Source: JBQCDV01 sp051960855
GTDB lineage: Bacteria > Actinomycetota > Actinomycetes > JAJZTN01
Reading direction: 5' to 3'
Assembly: GCA_051960855.1 (NCBI GenBank)
Contig: JBQCDV010000204.1
Span: forward strand, 1 to 33,812
DNA: 33,812 bases
Every line of letters starts with the position of its first letter. Position 1 is the first letter of the stretch. The translations under genes were made by a program, and so were the position numbers. Shown one piece after another: positions 15,361-26,162 of the stretch. The notes under the pieces are model-generated. The model had not been told where the DNA came from and made no database searches. It was given only the letters and a program-made list of their open reading frames with translations.

Positions 15361-15455
15361 TGCGCGTTGTCACACGCTCTTCCCGATGCGAGTTGTCACA
15401 CGCTCCATCTGACGCGCGTTGTCACACGCTCCATCTGACGCGCGTTGTCACACGC
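15361..15455. repeat. 26-bp tandem repeat array, about 3.6 copies, overlapping the sdhB stop
   Basis: Units start at 15361, 15387, 15413 and 15439 with exact 26-bp period. Each carries the core GTTGTCACACGC preceded by TGCGC, TGCGA or CGCGC; units 2 and 3 also share the tail TCCATCTGA. The 16-bp core GCGCGTTGTCACACGC is an imperfect dyad (GCG.GT/AC.CGC). The TCA inside the fourth unit is the sdhB stop codon read on the minus strand. Because 26 is not a multiple of three, the TGAs of successive units fall in all three minus-strand frames. Confidence 0.9.
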
Positions 15456-16214
15456 GGCGGGCCAGGAGTGCCCGCTTCACCTCCTGGATCGCCTTGGTCA
15501 CCTCAATGCCGCGCGGGCAGGCGTCCGTGCAGTTGAAGGTCGTGCGGCACCGCCACACGCCCTCCTTCTCGTTGAGGATCTCGAGCCGTTCGTGGGTGCC
15601 CTCGTCACGACTGTCGAAGATGAAGCGGTGCGCGTTGACGATCGCCGCCGGGCCGAAGTACTGCCCGTCCGTCCAGAACACTGGGCACGACGTGGTGCAC
15701 GCGGCACACAGGATGCACTTGGTGGTGTCGTCGAAGCGCGCCCGCTCCTCCTGCGTCTGCAGCCGCTCGCGCGTCGGCTCCTGGCCGTGCGTCACGAGGA
15801 ACGGCATGACCTCGCGGTAGGAGTCGAAGAACGGCTCCATGTCGACCACGAGGTCCTTGAGCACCGGCAGCCCCTTGATCGCCTCGATGGTGATCGGCTT
15901 GTCGGGGTTGACGTCCTTGACGAGCGTCTTGCAGGCCAGGCGGTTGCGGCCGTTGATGCGCATGGCATCCGAGCCGCAGACGCCGTGCGCGCACGAACGG
16001 CGGAAGGTGAGTGACCCGTCCTGCTCCCACTTGACCTTGTGCAGGGCGTCGAGGACGCGGTTCATCGCGTTGACCTCGACCGGGTAGTCCTCCCAGTGCG
16101 GCTCGGCGTCCACCTCCGGGTTAAAGCGCCGGATCCGCAGCGTGATGGTGAAGATGCGGACGGCGTCGTCGTCCTGCTGCTTGGCGGTGGGGGCGTCCGC
16201 GACGGCGGTGCTCA

Positions 16215-16215
<1 letters not shown>
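15448..16215 (-). CDS. sdhB: Succinate dehydrogenase iron-sulfur subunit
   Basis: Electron-transfer subunit of complex II, 255 residues, carrying electrons from the flavoprotein to the membrane quinone site. Ligands are visible for the [2Fe-2S] centre (C75, C80, D83, C95), the [4Fe-4S] centre (C167, C170, C173 with C233) and the [3Fe-4S] centre (C177, C223, C229). The ATG at 16215 overlaps the sdhA stop (TGATG). The gene ends RRV-stop, with the final Val codon and TGA supplied by the last unit of a 26-bp tandem repeat array, so the array reaches into the coding end. It is the last gene of the sdhCDAB operon. Confidence 0.97.
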
Positions 16216-17966
<1,751 letters not shown>

Positions 17967-17976
17967 GGCGTACTCC

Positions 17977-18486
17977 TCAGCGGCGGCAGATGTCGAGAGT
18001 GCTGGCGGGGTCGAGGCACGGGTCGAACGTGAAGATCACGAGGCTCCCCACGACCAGGACCAACAGGGCGCTGGTGTAGAGCGCCGCCTTCAGCCAGAAG
18101 CGCGTGGTGTCGCGCTCGGCGTAGTCGTTGATGACGGTGCGCAGGCCGTTGACGCCGTGCAGCTCGGCCAGCCACAGCAGCAGGAAGTCGTAGGTCTGCC
18201 ACGCCGGCGACGCCCACTTGCCCGCCACGAAGGCGAAGTCGATCTGGCGCACGCCGTCGCCCAGGACGAGGTTGACGAGCAGGTGTCCGAGGACGAGGAC
18301 GATGAGCAGCAGACCTGACAGCCGCATGAACAGCCAGCTGTAGAGCTCGAAGTTGGTGCGGGTGGCGCGGCCGGAGCGGCTCGACCTGGGCGACTCGACC
18401 TGGGGTAGGTGGGGCGCCGCCCCCACTCCGCCGACGGTGTCGCCCTCGCTGCGCTTGGCAGGACGCGTGGAGAGGGTGTCGCTCAC
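17977..18486 (-). CDS. sdhD: Succinate dehydrogenase membrane anchor subunit
   Basis: Hydrophobic anchor of complex II, 169 residues, with three membrane helices after a hydrophilic N-terminus of about 55 residues: LSGLLLIVLVLGHLLVNLV, the WQTYDFLLLWLAELHGVNGLR region, and ALLVLVVGSLVIF. The histidines in VLGHLL and ELHGVNGLRTV are the candidate haem/quinone-site residues of this family. The GTG at 18486 overlaps the sdhC stop (GTGA), which fixes the start. A longer frame to 18924 lies over sdhC and was dismissed. Confidence 0.92.
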   Translation of the reverse strand: MSDTLSTRPAKRSEGDTVGGVGAAPHLPQVESPRSSRSGRATRTNFELYSWLFMRLSGLLLIVLVLGHLLVNLVLGDGVRQIDFAFVAGKWASPAWQTYDFLLLWLAELHGVNGLRTVINDYAERDTTRFWLKAALYTSALLVLVVGSLVIFTFDPCLDPASTLDICRR

Positions 18487-18866
18487 TTGCCGCCTCCGAA
18501 GACCACCATGAGGTGCCGGACCGCGAAGGGCACGACCAGCACGACCCAGACGACGAGGACGCCCCACAGCATGGGGCGCTGCATGCGGGTGCCGCGCTTC
18601 CAGAAGTCGATCAGCATGACCCGCAGACCGTTGAAGGCGTGGAAGACGATCGCGGCCACCAAGCCGAGCTCGAGCAGGCCGACGATCGGGTTGTGGTAGG
18701 TCGCGATCACCGAGTTGTAGGCGCTCGGTGAGACCCGCACCAGGGCGGTGTCGAGGACGTGCGCGAACAGGAAGAAGAAGATGAGCACGCCAGTGACGCG
18801 GTGCGCCACCCAGCTCCACATGCCTTCTCGGCCGCGGTAGAGCGTGCCAGCCGGTGCCTTGGGCAC
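18483..18866 (-). CDS. sdhC: Succinate dehydrogenase cytochrome b556 subunit
   Basis: First gene of the sdh operon, 127 residues, a three-helix cytochrome b anchor. The signature SWVAHRVTGVLIFFFLFAH covers helix 1; H in FHAFNGLRVMLIDF is the expected haem ligand; the third helix is WGVLVVWVVLVVPFAV. The GTG at 18866 has GGAGG eight bases upstream. The open frame extends to 19067, but that part overlaps the divergent promoter region and has no family similarity. A possible -10 (TACGAT on the minus strand, 18956-18951) lies about 85 bases upstream. Confidence 0.92.
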   Translation of the reverse strand: MPKAPAGTLYRGREGMWSWVAHRVTGVLIFFFLFAHVLDTALVRVSPSAYNSVIATYHNPIVGLLELGLVAAIVFHAFNGLRVMLIDFWKRGTRMQRPMLWGVLVVWVVLVVPFAVRHLMVVFGGGK

Positions 18867-19065
18867 GGGACGAGCCTCCGGTTCTCGAGCGGATGATGCT
18901 GCCGCTGCTGGGAGCGCGCGCCATCCGCGGGCCACGCCGCCCCTGCCGGGATCGTACTGACCTGACCAGGAGGGGGCCTCCTCAGCGGGGCCTGCCGGGA
19001 CGAGTGTGACTGAGCAGACATCGCTAGCCTTCGCTCGGTCGGATCGAGCAGCCTCGGAGGACGGC

Positions 19066-20685
<1,620 letters not shown>

Positions 20686-20734
20686 CGTGAGCGGACAGGC
20701 GCAGGTGGCGAGCAGCAGGAGCGGAAGCGAGGAC

Positions 20735-21955
20735 ATGCAGCAGGCGGGTCAGGAGGCGATCGCGGAGTACGTCGGCCACCTGGAGCCGGAGCTGGTGGCG
20801 CTGCGCCGCTCGATCCACGAGCATCCGGAGCTGGGCAACGCCGAGGTCCGCACCACTGCCTTGATCCGCGACCGGCTCCTCGCAGCCGGGCTCGACCCCC
20901 AGCCGCTTCCGACGGGTACCGGCCTCGTGTGCGACGTCGGGGACACCACGGGGCCGGTGGTCGCGCTGCGTGCGGACATCGACGCGCTGCCGGTGCAGGA
21001 GGACGACAACGGCCTGCCGTTCCGGTCGCAGGTGCCCAAGGTGGCGCACATGTGCGGCCACGACGTCCATACCGCGGTGGTGCTCGGCGCCGGGCTCGCC
21101 CTGGCGCGGCTGTGCGAGCGCGGACTGCTCGCCGGAGGGGTGCGCCTCGTCTTCCAGCCGGCGGAGGAGAAGATGCCCGGCGGAGCCGAGACGGTCGTCG
21201 ACTCGGGCGCCCTCGTCGGCGTCGACCGGGTCCTCGCGGTGCACTGCGACCCTCGGCTCGAGGTCGGCCGGGTGGGCTTGCGGGTGGGGGCCATCACTGC
21301 CGCAGCGGACATGCTCCGCGTCACGCTGACCGGCCGCGGTGGCCACACCGCCCGGCCGCATCTGACCGCGGACCTCGTCTACGCCCTGGGCGCCGTCGTC
21401 ACCCAGGTGCCGGCCCTGCTCTCACGCCGCGTCGATCCGCGGGCGGGCATGAGCCTGGTCTGGGGGATGGTCGCGGCGGGCGAGGCGCCCAATGCCATCC
21501 CCGACCGGGGCCAGGCCGCTGGCACCGTCCGCTGCCTGCAGACCGAGGCCTGGGCGGAGGCTCCGGCCCTCGTGACGACGATGGTGCAGGAGGCGGCAGC
21601 GCCGTTCGGGGTGGAGGTCGACGTCGCCTATCAGCGCGGCGTGCCGCCGGTCGTCAACGACGCCGCCGCCATCTCCGCCCTGCACGACGTCGCGGTTGCC
21701 GCGTGGGGCCAGCGCAGCGTCGCCCGTGCCGAGCAGAGCCTGGGTGGGGAGGACTTCGCCTGGTATCTCGAGCACGTCCCAGGTGCATTGGCGAGGCTCG
21801 GGGCCCGCCGCGAGGGCGACGCGGTCGAGCGCGACCTGCACCAGGCGACGTTCCAGGCCGACGAGCGGGCTATTGCCATCGGCGCACGCCTGCTGGGCGG
21901 TGCGGCCCTGCTGTCCCTCGAGGAGCTGGGCGCGGAGTCCGCCGCGGCGCGCTGA
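20735..21955 (+). CDS. M20D-family amidohydrolase (N-acyl amino acid hydrolase type)
   Basis: Zinc-dependent amidohydrolase, about 406 residues, cytoplasmic. Family motifs are LRRSIHEHPELG, ALRADIDALPVQE, the metal site AHMCGHDVHTA (C107, H109, H112), FQPAEEKMPGGA (E144, E145), H170 and GGEDFAWYLEHVPG. These place it with hippurate/IAA-amino-acid-type hydrolases that free amino acids from N-acyl conjugates; the substrate is unknown. In-frame GTGs at 20687 and 20705 give longer products; the ATG at 20735 leaves the usual short lead before the first helix, though its Shine-Dalgarno is poorly spaced. The closeness to the mutase gene (a GTG start would lie one base after its stop) suggests co-transcription, without an obvious biochemical link. 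Confidence 0.85.
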   Translation: MQQAGQEAIAEYVGHLEPELVALRRSIHEHPELGNAEVRTTALIRDRLLAAGLDPQPLPTGTGLVCDVGDTTGPVVALRADIDALPVQEDDNGLPFRSQVPKVAHMCGHDVHTAVVLGAGLALARLCERGLLAGGVRLVFQPAEEKMPGGAETVVDSGALVGVDRVLAVHCDPRLEVGRVGLRVGAITAAADMLRVTLTGRGGHTARPHLTADLVYALGAVVTQVPALLSRRVDPRAGMSLVWGMVAAGEAPNAIPDRGQAAGTVRCLQTEAWAEAPALVTTMVQEAAAPFGVEVDVAYQRGVPPVVNDAAAISALHDVAVAAWGQRSVARAEQSLGGEDFAWYLEHVPGALARLGARREGDAVERDLHQATFQADERAIAIGARLLGGAALLSLEELGAESAAAR

Positions 21956-22029
21956 CCGTGCTGCAGCCGCCGTCGCGGTCGGAACGTCACGAGTTGGTGT
22001 CGGTGGTGCACGTCATGCTGCGGAAAGCC

Positions 22030-22064
22030 CTGAAGGGGGGCGTGCGCCGCCTATAGTGCGCACG
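22030..22064 (+). promoter_or_regulatory. Nucleoside operon promoter with palindromic operator
   Basis: TATAGT (22052-22057) is a good -10; CTGAAG (22030-22035) is a possible weak -35 at 16-bp spacing. A perfect inverted repeat, CGTGCGC (22041-22047) and GCGCACG (22058-22064) separated by ten bases, encloses the -10 box, so a dimeric repressor bound there would cover the promoter. The expected transcript starts near 22064 and has a short leader of about 20 bases before AGGAGG (22076-22081). Confidence 0.6.
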
Positions 22065-22086
22065 ACTCACCCCTCAGGAGGCAGTG

Positions 22087-23232
22087 TTGAAGACGACTCT
22101 CCGGATGGTCGCGATCGCTGGCGCGGTCGCCCTTGTCGCCACCGGATGTGGCAGCAAGCCCACCGACAACCCCACGACGTCCGCGAGCGTTGCCGCTCCG
22201 TCCTCGAGCGCAGCGAGCAGCTCCGCGCCCGCGACCGACGCCTCCTCCTCAGGGGCACAGGCCGGCGGTGCGCTCAAGGCGTGCATGGTCCTCGACGTCG
22301 GCGGTGTCGACGACCGTTCGTTCAACCAGGCTGCCTGGCAGGGCATGCAGGCCGCCAAGGCCAAGAACGACAAGGTCGACATCTCCTACATCTCGTCGGC
22401 CTCACAGAACGACTACACCCCCAACCTCAACGCCGAGGTCAGCAAGGGCTGCGACACGGTCATCGCCGTGGGCGGTCTCATGACCGACGCGGTCAAGGCG
22501 GTGGCTGACAAGAACCCGAACGACAAGTTCGCGATCATCGACAGCAACACCGGGCAGCCCAACGTCACCGGCCTCGAGTTCAACACCGCCCAGGGCGCGT
22601 TCCTCGGCGGCTACCTCGCTGCTGGCATGTCCAAGACCGGCAAGGTCGCCACCTTCGGTGGTCTGAACATCCCGCCCGTCACCGTCTACATGGACGGCTT
22701 CTGGGAGGGCGTGCAGTACTACAACAAGCAGAAGAACAAGAACGTCCAGGTCCTCGGCTGGGACGAGAAGAACCAGAAGGGCGGCACCTTCGCCCAGTCC
22801 TTCACCGACCAGGGCAAGGGCAAGTCGATCTCGCAGTCCTTCGTCTCGCAGGGCGCCGACGTGATCTTCCCTGTCGCCGGCGGCACCGGCCTCGGTGCCG
22901 GCGCGGCCGCGCAGGCCAGCGGCGGCAAGGTGAGCGTGCTGTGGGTCGACCTCGACGGCTGCACCAGCACCCCGCAGTACTGCCAGTACTTCGTCTCCAG
23001 CGTCGTGAAGAACATCCCTGACGCCGTGGAGAAGTACGTCCTCGAGGCGGCCGACGGCCAGTTCCCCAGCGAGCCCTACATCGGCACCCTCGAGAACAAC
23101 GGCACCGGGCTCGCCCCGTACCACCAGTACGACAACAAGGTGCCCGCTGAGCTGAAGAAGGAGATCGACCAGCTCAAGCAGGACATCATCGGCGGCAAGG
23201 TGTCCATCACCTCGCCTTCGCAGCCGAAGTGA
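22087..23232 (+). CDS. BMP/PnrA-family nucleoside-binding lipoprotein
   Basis: Substrate-binding lipoprotein of a BmpA/PnrA-type nucleoside ABC importer, about 381 residues. A short signal peptide ends in a lipobox with C21 (VATGC), followed by a Ser/Ala/Thr-rich linker and the BMP fold: MVLDVGGVDDRSFNQAAWQG, IAVGGLMTDAV, FAIIDSN, GAFLGGYLAAG and a late VLWVDLDGC block. AGGAGG ends five bases before TTG 22087 but only two before GTG 22084, so TTG is preferred; both are in frame. It leads the transporter operon, and the downstream cytidine deaminase and thymidine phosphorylase indicate nucleosides as ligands. A strong hairpin follows the stop. Confidence 0.93.
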   Translation: MKTTLRMVAIAGAVALVATGCGSKPTDNPTTSASVAAPSSSAASSSAPATDASSSGAQAGGALKACMVLDVGGVDDRSFNQAAWQGMQAAKAKNDKVDISYISSASQNDYTPNLNAEVSKGCDTVIAVGGLMTDAVKAVADKNPNDKFAIIDSNTGQPNVTGLEFNTAQGAFLGGYLAAGMSKTGKVATFGGLNIPPVTVYMDGFWEGVQYYNKQKNKNVQVLGWDEKNQKGGTFAQSFTDQGKGKSISQSFVSQGADVIFPVAGGTGLGAGAAAQASGGKVSVLWVDLDGCTSTPQYCQYFVSSVVKNIPDAVEKYVLEAADGQFPSEPYIGTLENNGTGLAPYHQYDNKVPAELKKEIDQLKQDIIGGKVSITSPSQPK

Positions 23233-23260
23233 CCCACCTGCAGTGACCGACTGACGCGCC

Positions 23261-23300
23261 ACGGCGGGGACCCGACCGACGCCGTTCGGGTCCCCGCCGT
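23261..23300 (+). terminator. Strong hairpin after the nucleoside-binding protein gene
   Basis: A perfect 15-bp stem (23261-23275 pairing with 23286-23300) with a ten-base loop (CCGACGCCGT) sits in the 147-bp gap before the ATPase gene. Only a weak TTGTCGTCT follows. It probably acts as a partial terminator or mRNA-stabilising end that keeps the binding protein more abundant than the membrane and ATPase subunits. Confidence 0.65.
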
Positions 23301-23379
23301 TGTCGTCTGGTTCGCTGTCGTCAGTTCACCCTTGTCAGCCCTGCAGCCCGGCTCGGGCCTGCAGGTTCCAGCCCTCAGC

Positions 23380-24924
23380 GTGGAGGCGGCCCTGAAGCTC
23401 GAGCTCCGAGGCATCACCAAGCGATTCGGCTCTCTGGTCGCCAATGACTCGATCGACCTCGTCGTCGAGCCCGGGGAGATCCACGCGCTGCTCGGCGAGA
23501 ACGGCGCCGGCAAGAGCACGCTGATGAACGTCCTCTACGGCCTCTACCAGCCCGACGGGGGCCAGATCCTCGTCGACGACCAGCCGGTCACGTTCTCGTC
23601 GCCGAAGGACGCGATCGCGGCGGGCATCGGCATGGTGCACCAGCACTTCATGCTCGTCCCGGTCTTCACCGTCACCGAGAACGTCATGCTCGGCGACGAG
23701 GACGTCCGCGGCGGCGGTCTGCTCGACCGCCGCCGTGCCAGCAAGCGGCTTGTCGAGCTCTCCAAGCGCTACGGACTGGGCGTGCCCCCCGACGCCGTCG
23801 TCGCCGACCTGCCGGTCGGTGTCCAGCAGCGCGTCGAGATCCTCAAGGCCCTGCTGCGCGACGCCAAGGTGTTGATCCTCGACGAGCCGACCGCTGTCCT
23901 CACTCCGCAGGAGACCGACGAGCTGCTCGAGGTCATGCGCGGGCTGCGCGAGCAGGGGACGTCGATCGTCTTCATCAGCCACAAGCTGCGCGAGGTCAAG
24001 GCAGTCGCAGATCGCATCACGGTCATCCGGCGCGGCAAGGTCGTCGGCACGGCGAGTCCGGACGCGAGCGCGGCTGAGCTGGCCAGCCTCATGGTCGGAC
24101 GGCAGGTCGCGCTCGAGATCGACAAGGACGCCGCCGACCCCGGCGACGTGGCCCTCGAGGTGCGCGACCTGGTCGTTGCCGACGAGGCGGGCATCCCGCA
24201 GGTCGACGGAGTGTCCCTGCAGGTGCGCAAGGGTGAGATCTACGCGATCGCCGGTGTGCAGGGCAACGGGCAGACCGAGCTCACCGAGGCTCTCGTCGGG
24301 CTGACGCGTCCGGCCTCGGGGACCATCTCTCTCGACGGCCGCGACATCACGTCCGCCACCACCGAGGACATCCTCGAGCTCGGCGTGGGCTACGTGCCCG
24401 AGGACCGGATGCACGATGGGCTCGTGGGTTCCTTCTCGGTCGCAGAGAACATGGTCCTGGACGTCCACGACCGCAAGCCGTTCGCGCGCGGTCTCGCGCT
24501 CGACCTCGGGTCGATCGCCCGTAACGCCGAGCGACTGGTCGAGGAGTATGACGTGCGCACGTCGTCACCGTCGGCTCCGGTGAGCACCCTGTCCGGCGGC
24601 AACCAGCAGAAGGTCGTGCTCGCCCGGGAGATGTCCCGACCCCTGGAGCTGCTGATCGTGGCGCAGCCGACGCGCGGTCTGGACGTCGGGTCGATGGAGT
24701 TCGTGCACCGCCGCATCGTCGAGACCCGCGATGCCGGAGCCGCCGTCGTCGTGGTCTCCACCGAGCTCGACGAGGTCCTGGGCCTGGCCGACCGCATCGG
24801 CGTGATGTACCGCGGCCGCATCATCGGCGAGCTGCCGGGCGGTGCCTCCGCCGACGAGGTCGGCCTGTTGATGGCGGGACAGGCAGCAACTCCCGGCAGC
24901 GACGTTCGAAAGGCGGACGCGTGA
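23380..24924 (+). CDS. Nucleoside ABC transporter ATP-binding protein (two ATPase domains)
   Basis: Double nucleotide-binding subunit (YufO/NupA-type), about 514 residues, on the cytoplasmic face. Domain 1 has Walker A GENGAGKST (39-47), a signature-like LPVGVQQRVEI and Walker B VLILDEPTAVL. Domain 2 has a degenerate P-loop GVQGNGQTE, signature LSGGNQQKVVLARE and Walker B-like LLIVAQPTRGLD, the pattern usual in this family. The start is uncertain: GTG 23380 has no Shine-Dalgarno, whereas CTG 23392 sits five bases after GGAGG and would begin (M)KLELRGITKRFG, the typical family N-terminus. An upstream TTG at 23332 is unlikely. The stop overlaps the next start (GTGA). Confidence 0.93.
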   Translation: MEAALKLELRGITKRFGSLVANDSIDLVVEPGEIHALLGENGAGKSTLMNVLYGLYQPDGGQILVDDQPVTFSSPKDAIAAGIGMVHQHFMLVPVFTVTENVMLGDEDVRGGGLLDRRRASKRLVELSKRYGLGVPPDAVVADLPVGVQQRVEILKALLRDAKVLILDEPTAVLTPQETDELLEVMRGLREQGTSIVFISHKLREVKAVADRITVIRRGKVVGTASPDASAAELASLMVGRQVALEIDKDAADPGDVALEVRDLVVADEAGIPQVDGVSLQVRKGEIYAIAGVQGNGQTELTEALVGLTRPASGTISLDGRDITSATTEDILELGVGYVPEDRMHDGLVGSFSVAENMVLDVHDRKPFARGLALDLGSIARNAERLVEEYDVRTSSPSAPVSTLSGGNQQKVVLAREMSRPLELLIVAQPTRGLDVGSMEFVHRRIVETRDAGAAVVVVSTELDEVLGLADRIGVMYRGRIIGELPGGASADEVGLLMAGQAATPGSDVRKADA

Positions 24925-26162
24925 GCACCGTCGACGGTCAGCACCCGCTCGAGGCCACCGGCCCCGAGGGACAGCCGGCCAACAAGCACAGAGGTGTGTG
25001 GTCGCGGCTGCGAGACGGCAACGCCGTCGTCGTCACCGTGCTCGCCATGGTGGCCGCGGTCGTGGTCGGCAGCGTCCTGATCATCCTCGGTGACAAGCCA
25101 ACGCTCGAGGCGATGAGGTACTTCTTCGCCTACCCGTGGGACACCTTCTCGCGTGCCTGGGACGCGATCTCCTCGGCCTACGTGGCGCTCTTCGAAGGCG
25201 CGATCTTCAACCCGGCCAACCCCAGCCTCGGTCCCATCAGCGAGACCCTCGTCAACGCGACGCCGCTGATCCTCGCTGGTCTGAGCGTTGCGTTGGCCTT
25301 CCGCGCGGGTCTGTTCAACATCGGCGGCCAGGGCCAGATCATCCTCGGCGCGGTCTTCGCCGGCTGGGCCGGCTTCCGCTACCAGCTGCCCATCGGCATC
25401 CACGTCGTCGTCGCGCTGGCCTTCGGCGTGATCGGAGGAGCGCTGTGGGGCGGCCTGGCCGGGTGGCTGAAGGCCCGCACCGGGGCGCACGAGGTCATCA
25501 CGACGATCATGCTCAACTACGTCGCCTACCAGCTGCTGGCCTTCCTGCTGGGCACCTCCGGTTTCCAGCGCGACGGTTCCAACCAGGCCATCAGCTACAA
25601 CGTCTACCCGACCGCGCGCCTGCCGCATCTGCTCGGCGACGGCTACCGGTTGCACTTCGGCTTCGTGATCGCGCTGCTCGCGGCCGCGGGCGTGTGGTGG
25701 CTGCTCGAGCGCAGCACGCTCGGCTTCCGGCTGCGAGCCGTGGGTGCCAACCCGAACGCCGCCCGCACTGCCGGCATGAGCGTCGAACGCGCCTACACGA
25801 TCGCGATGGTGTTGGCCGGGGCGCTGGCAGGTCTCGCCGGGTGCAGCCAGATCCTCGGCACCAACTCAGCGATCACGCAGGACATCGACGCCGGCATCGG
25901 CTTCGACGCCATCACCGTTGCTCTGCTCGGCCGCGGTAAGCCGGGCGGCACCGTCCTCGCCGGCATCCTCTTCGGCGCCCTGCACGCCGGGGGCGTCCAG
26001 ATGCAGTCCCGCACGGGCACTCCCATCGACCTCGTGGTCGTCCTGCAGTCGCTCGTCGTCATGTTCATCGCCGCGCCGCCCCTGGTGCGAGCGATCTTCC
26101 GGCTCCGTGCGGCGCGCGACGGCGGCGTGGGCAGCGAACTCGCCAAGGGATGGAACGGATGA
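24921..26162 (+). CDS. Nucleoside ABC transporter permease (YufP/NupB type)
   Basis: Membrane subunit of the BPD_transp_2 (LivM/RbsC-like) family, 413 residues with about nine to ten hydrophobic segments. Conserved blocks include the stretch NATPLILAGLSVALAFRAG, FNIGGQGQIILGA, GAHEVITTIMLNYVAY, GFRLRAVGANPNAARTAG (the cytoplasmic ATPase-coupling loop) and GFDAITVALLGRGKPGG. The GTG start overlaps the ATPase stop by four bases, and its TGA overlaps the next permease ATG (ATGA), so all three membrane-complex genes are translationally coupled. Family knowledge points to nucleoside transport. Confidence 0.92.
   Translation: MSTVDGQHPLEATGPEGQPANKHRGVWSRLRDGNAVVVTVLAMVAAVVVGSVLIILGDKPTLEAMRYFFAYPWDTFSRAWDAISSAYVALFEGAIFNPANPSLGPISETLVNATPLILAGLSVALAFRAGLFNIGGQGQIILGAVFAGWAGFRYQLPIGIHVVVALAFGVIGGALWGGLAGWLKARTGAHEVITTIMLNYVAYQLLAFLLGTSGFQRDGSNQAISYNVYPTARLPHLLGDGYRLHFGFVIALLAAAGVWWLLERSTLGFRLRAVGANPNAARTAGMSVERAYTIAMVLAGALAGLAGCSQILGTNSAITQDIDAGIGFDAITVALLGRGKPGGTVLAGILFGALHAGGVQMQSRTGTPIDLVVVLQSLVVMFIAAPPLVRAIFRLRAARDGGVGSELAKGWNG

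Noticed and set aside
15361..15455. CRISPR array
   Set aside because: The period is 26 bp with no room for spacers; units are contiguous and similar along their length, and no cas gene is present.
18968..18982. AGGAGG-GGG-CCTCCT dyad in the sdhC/mutase divergent region as an operator
   Set aside because: A short G-rich palindrome that resembles chance Shine-Dalgarno-like sequence; no second copy or promoter overlap supports a role.
21956..22086. Purine or other riboswitch before the nucleoside-binding protein gene
   Set aside because: The likely transcription start at about 22064 leaves only some 20 bases of leader, too short for an aptamer; the dyad is better read as a DNA operator.
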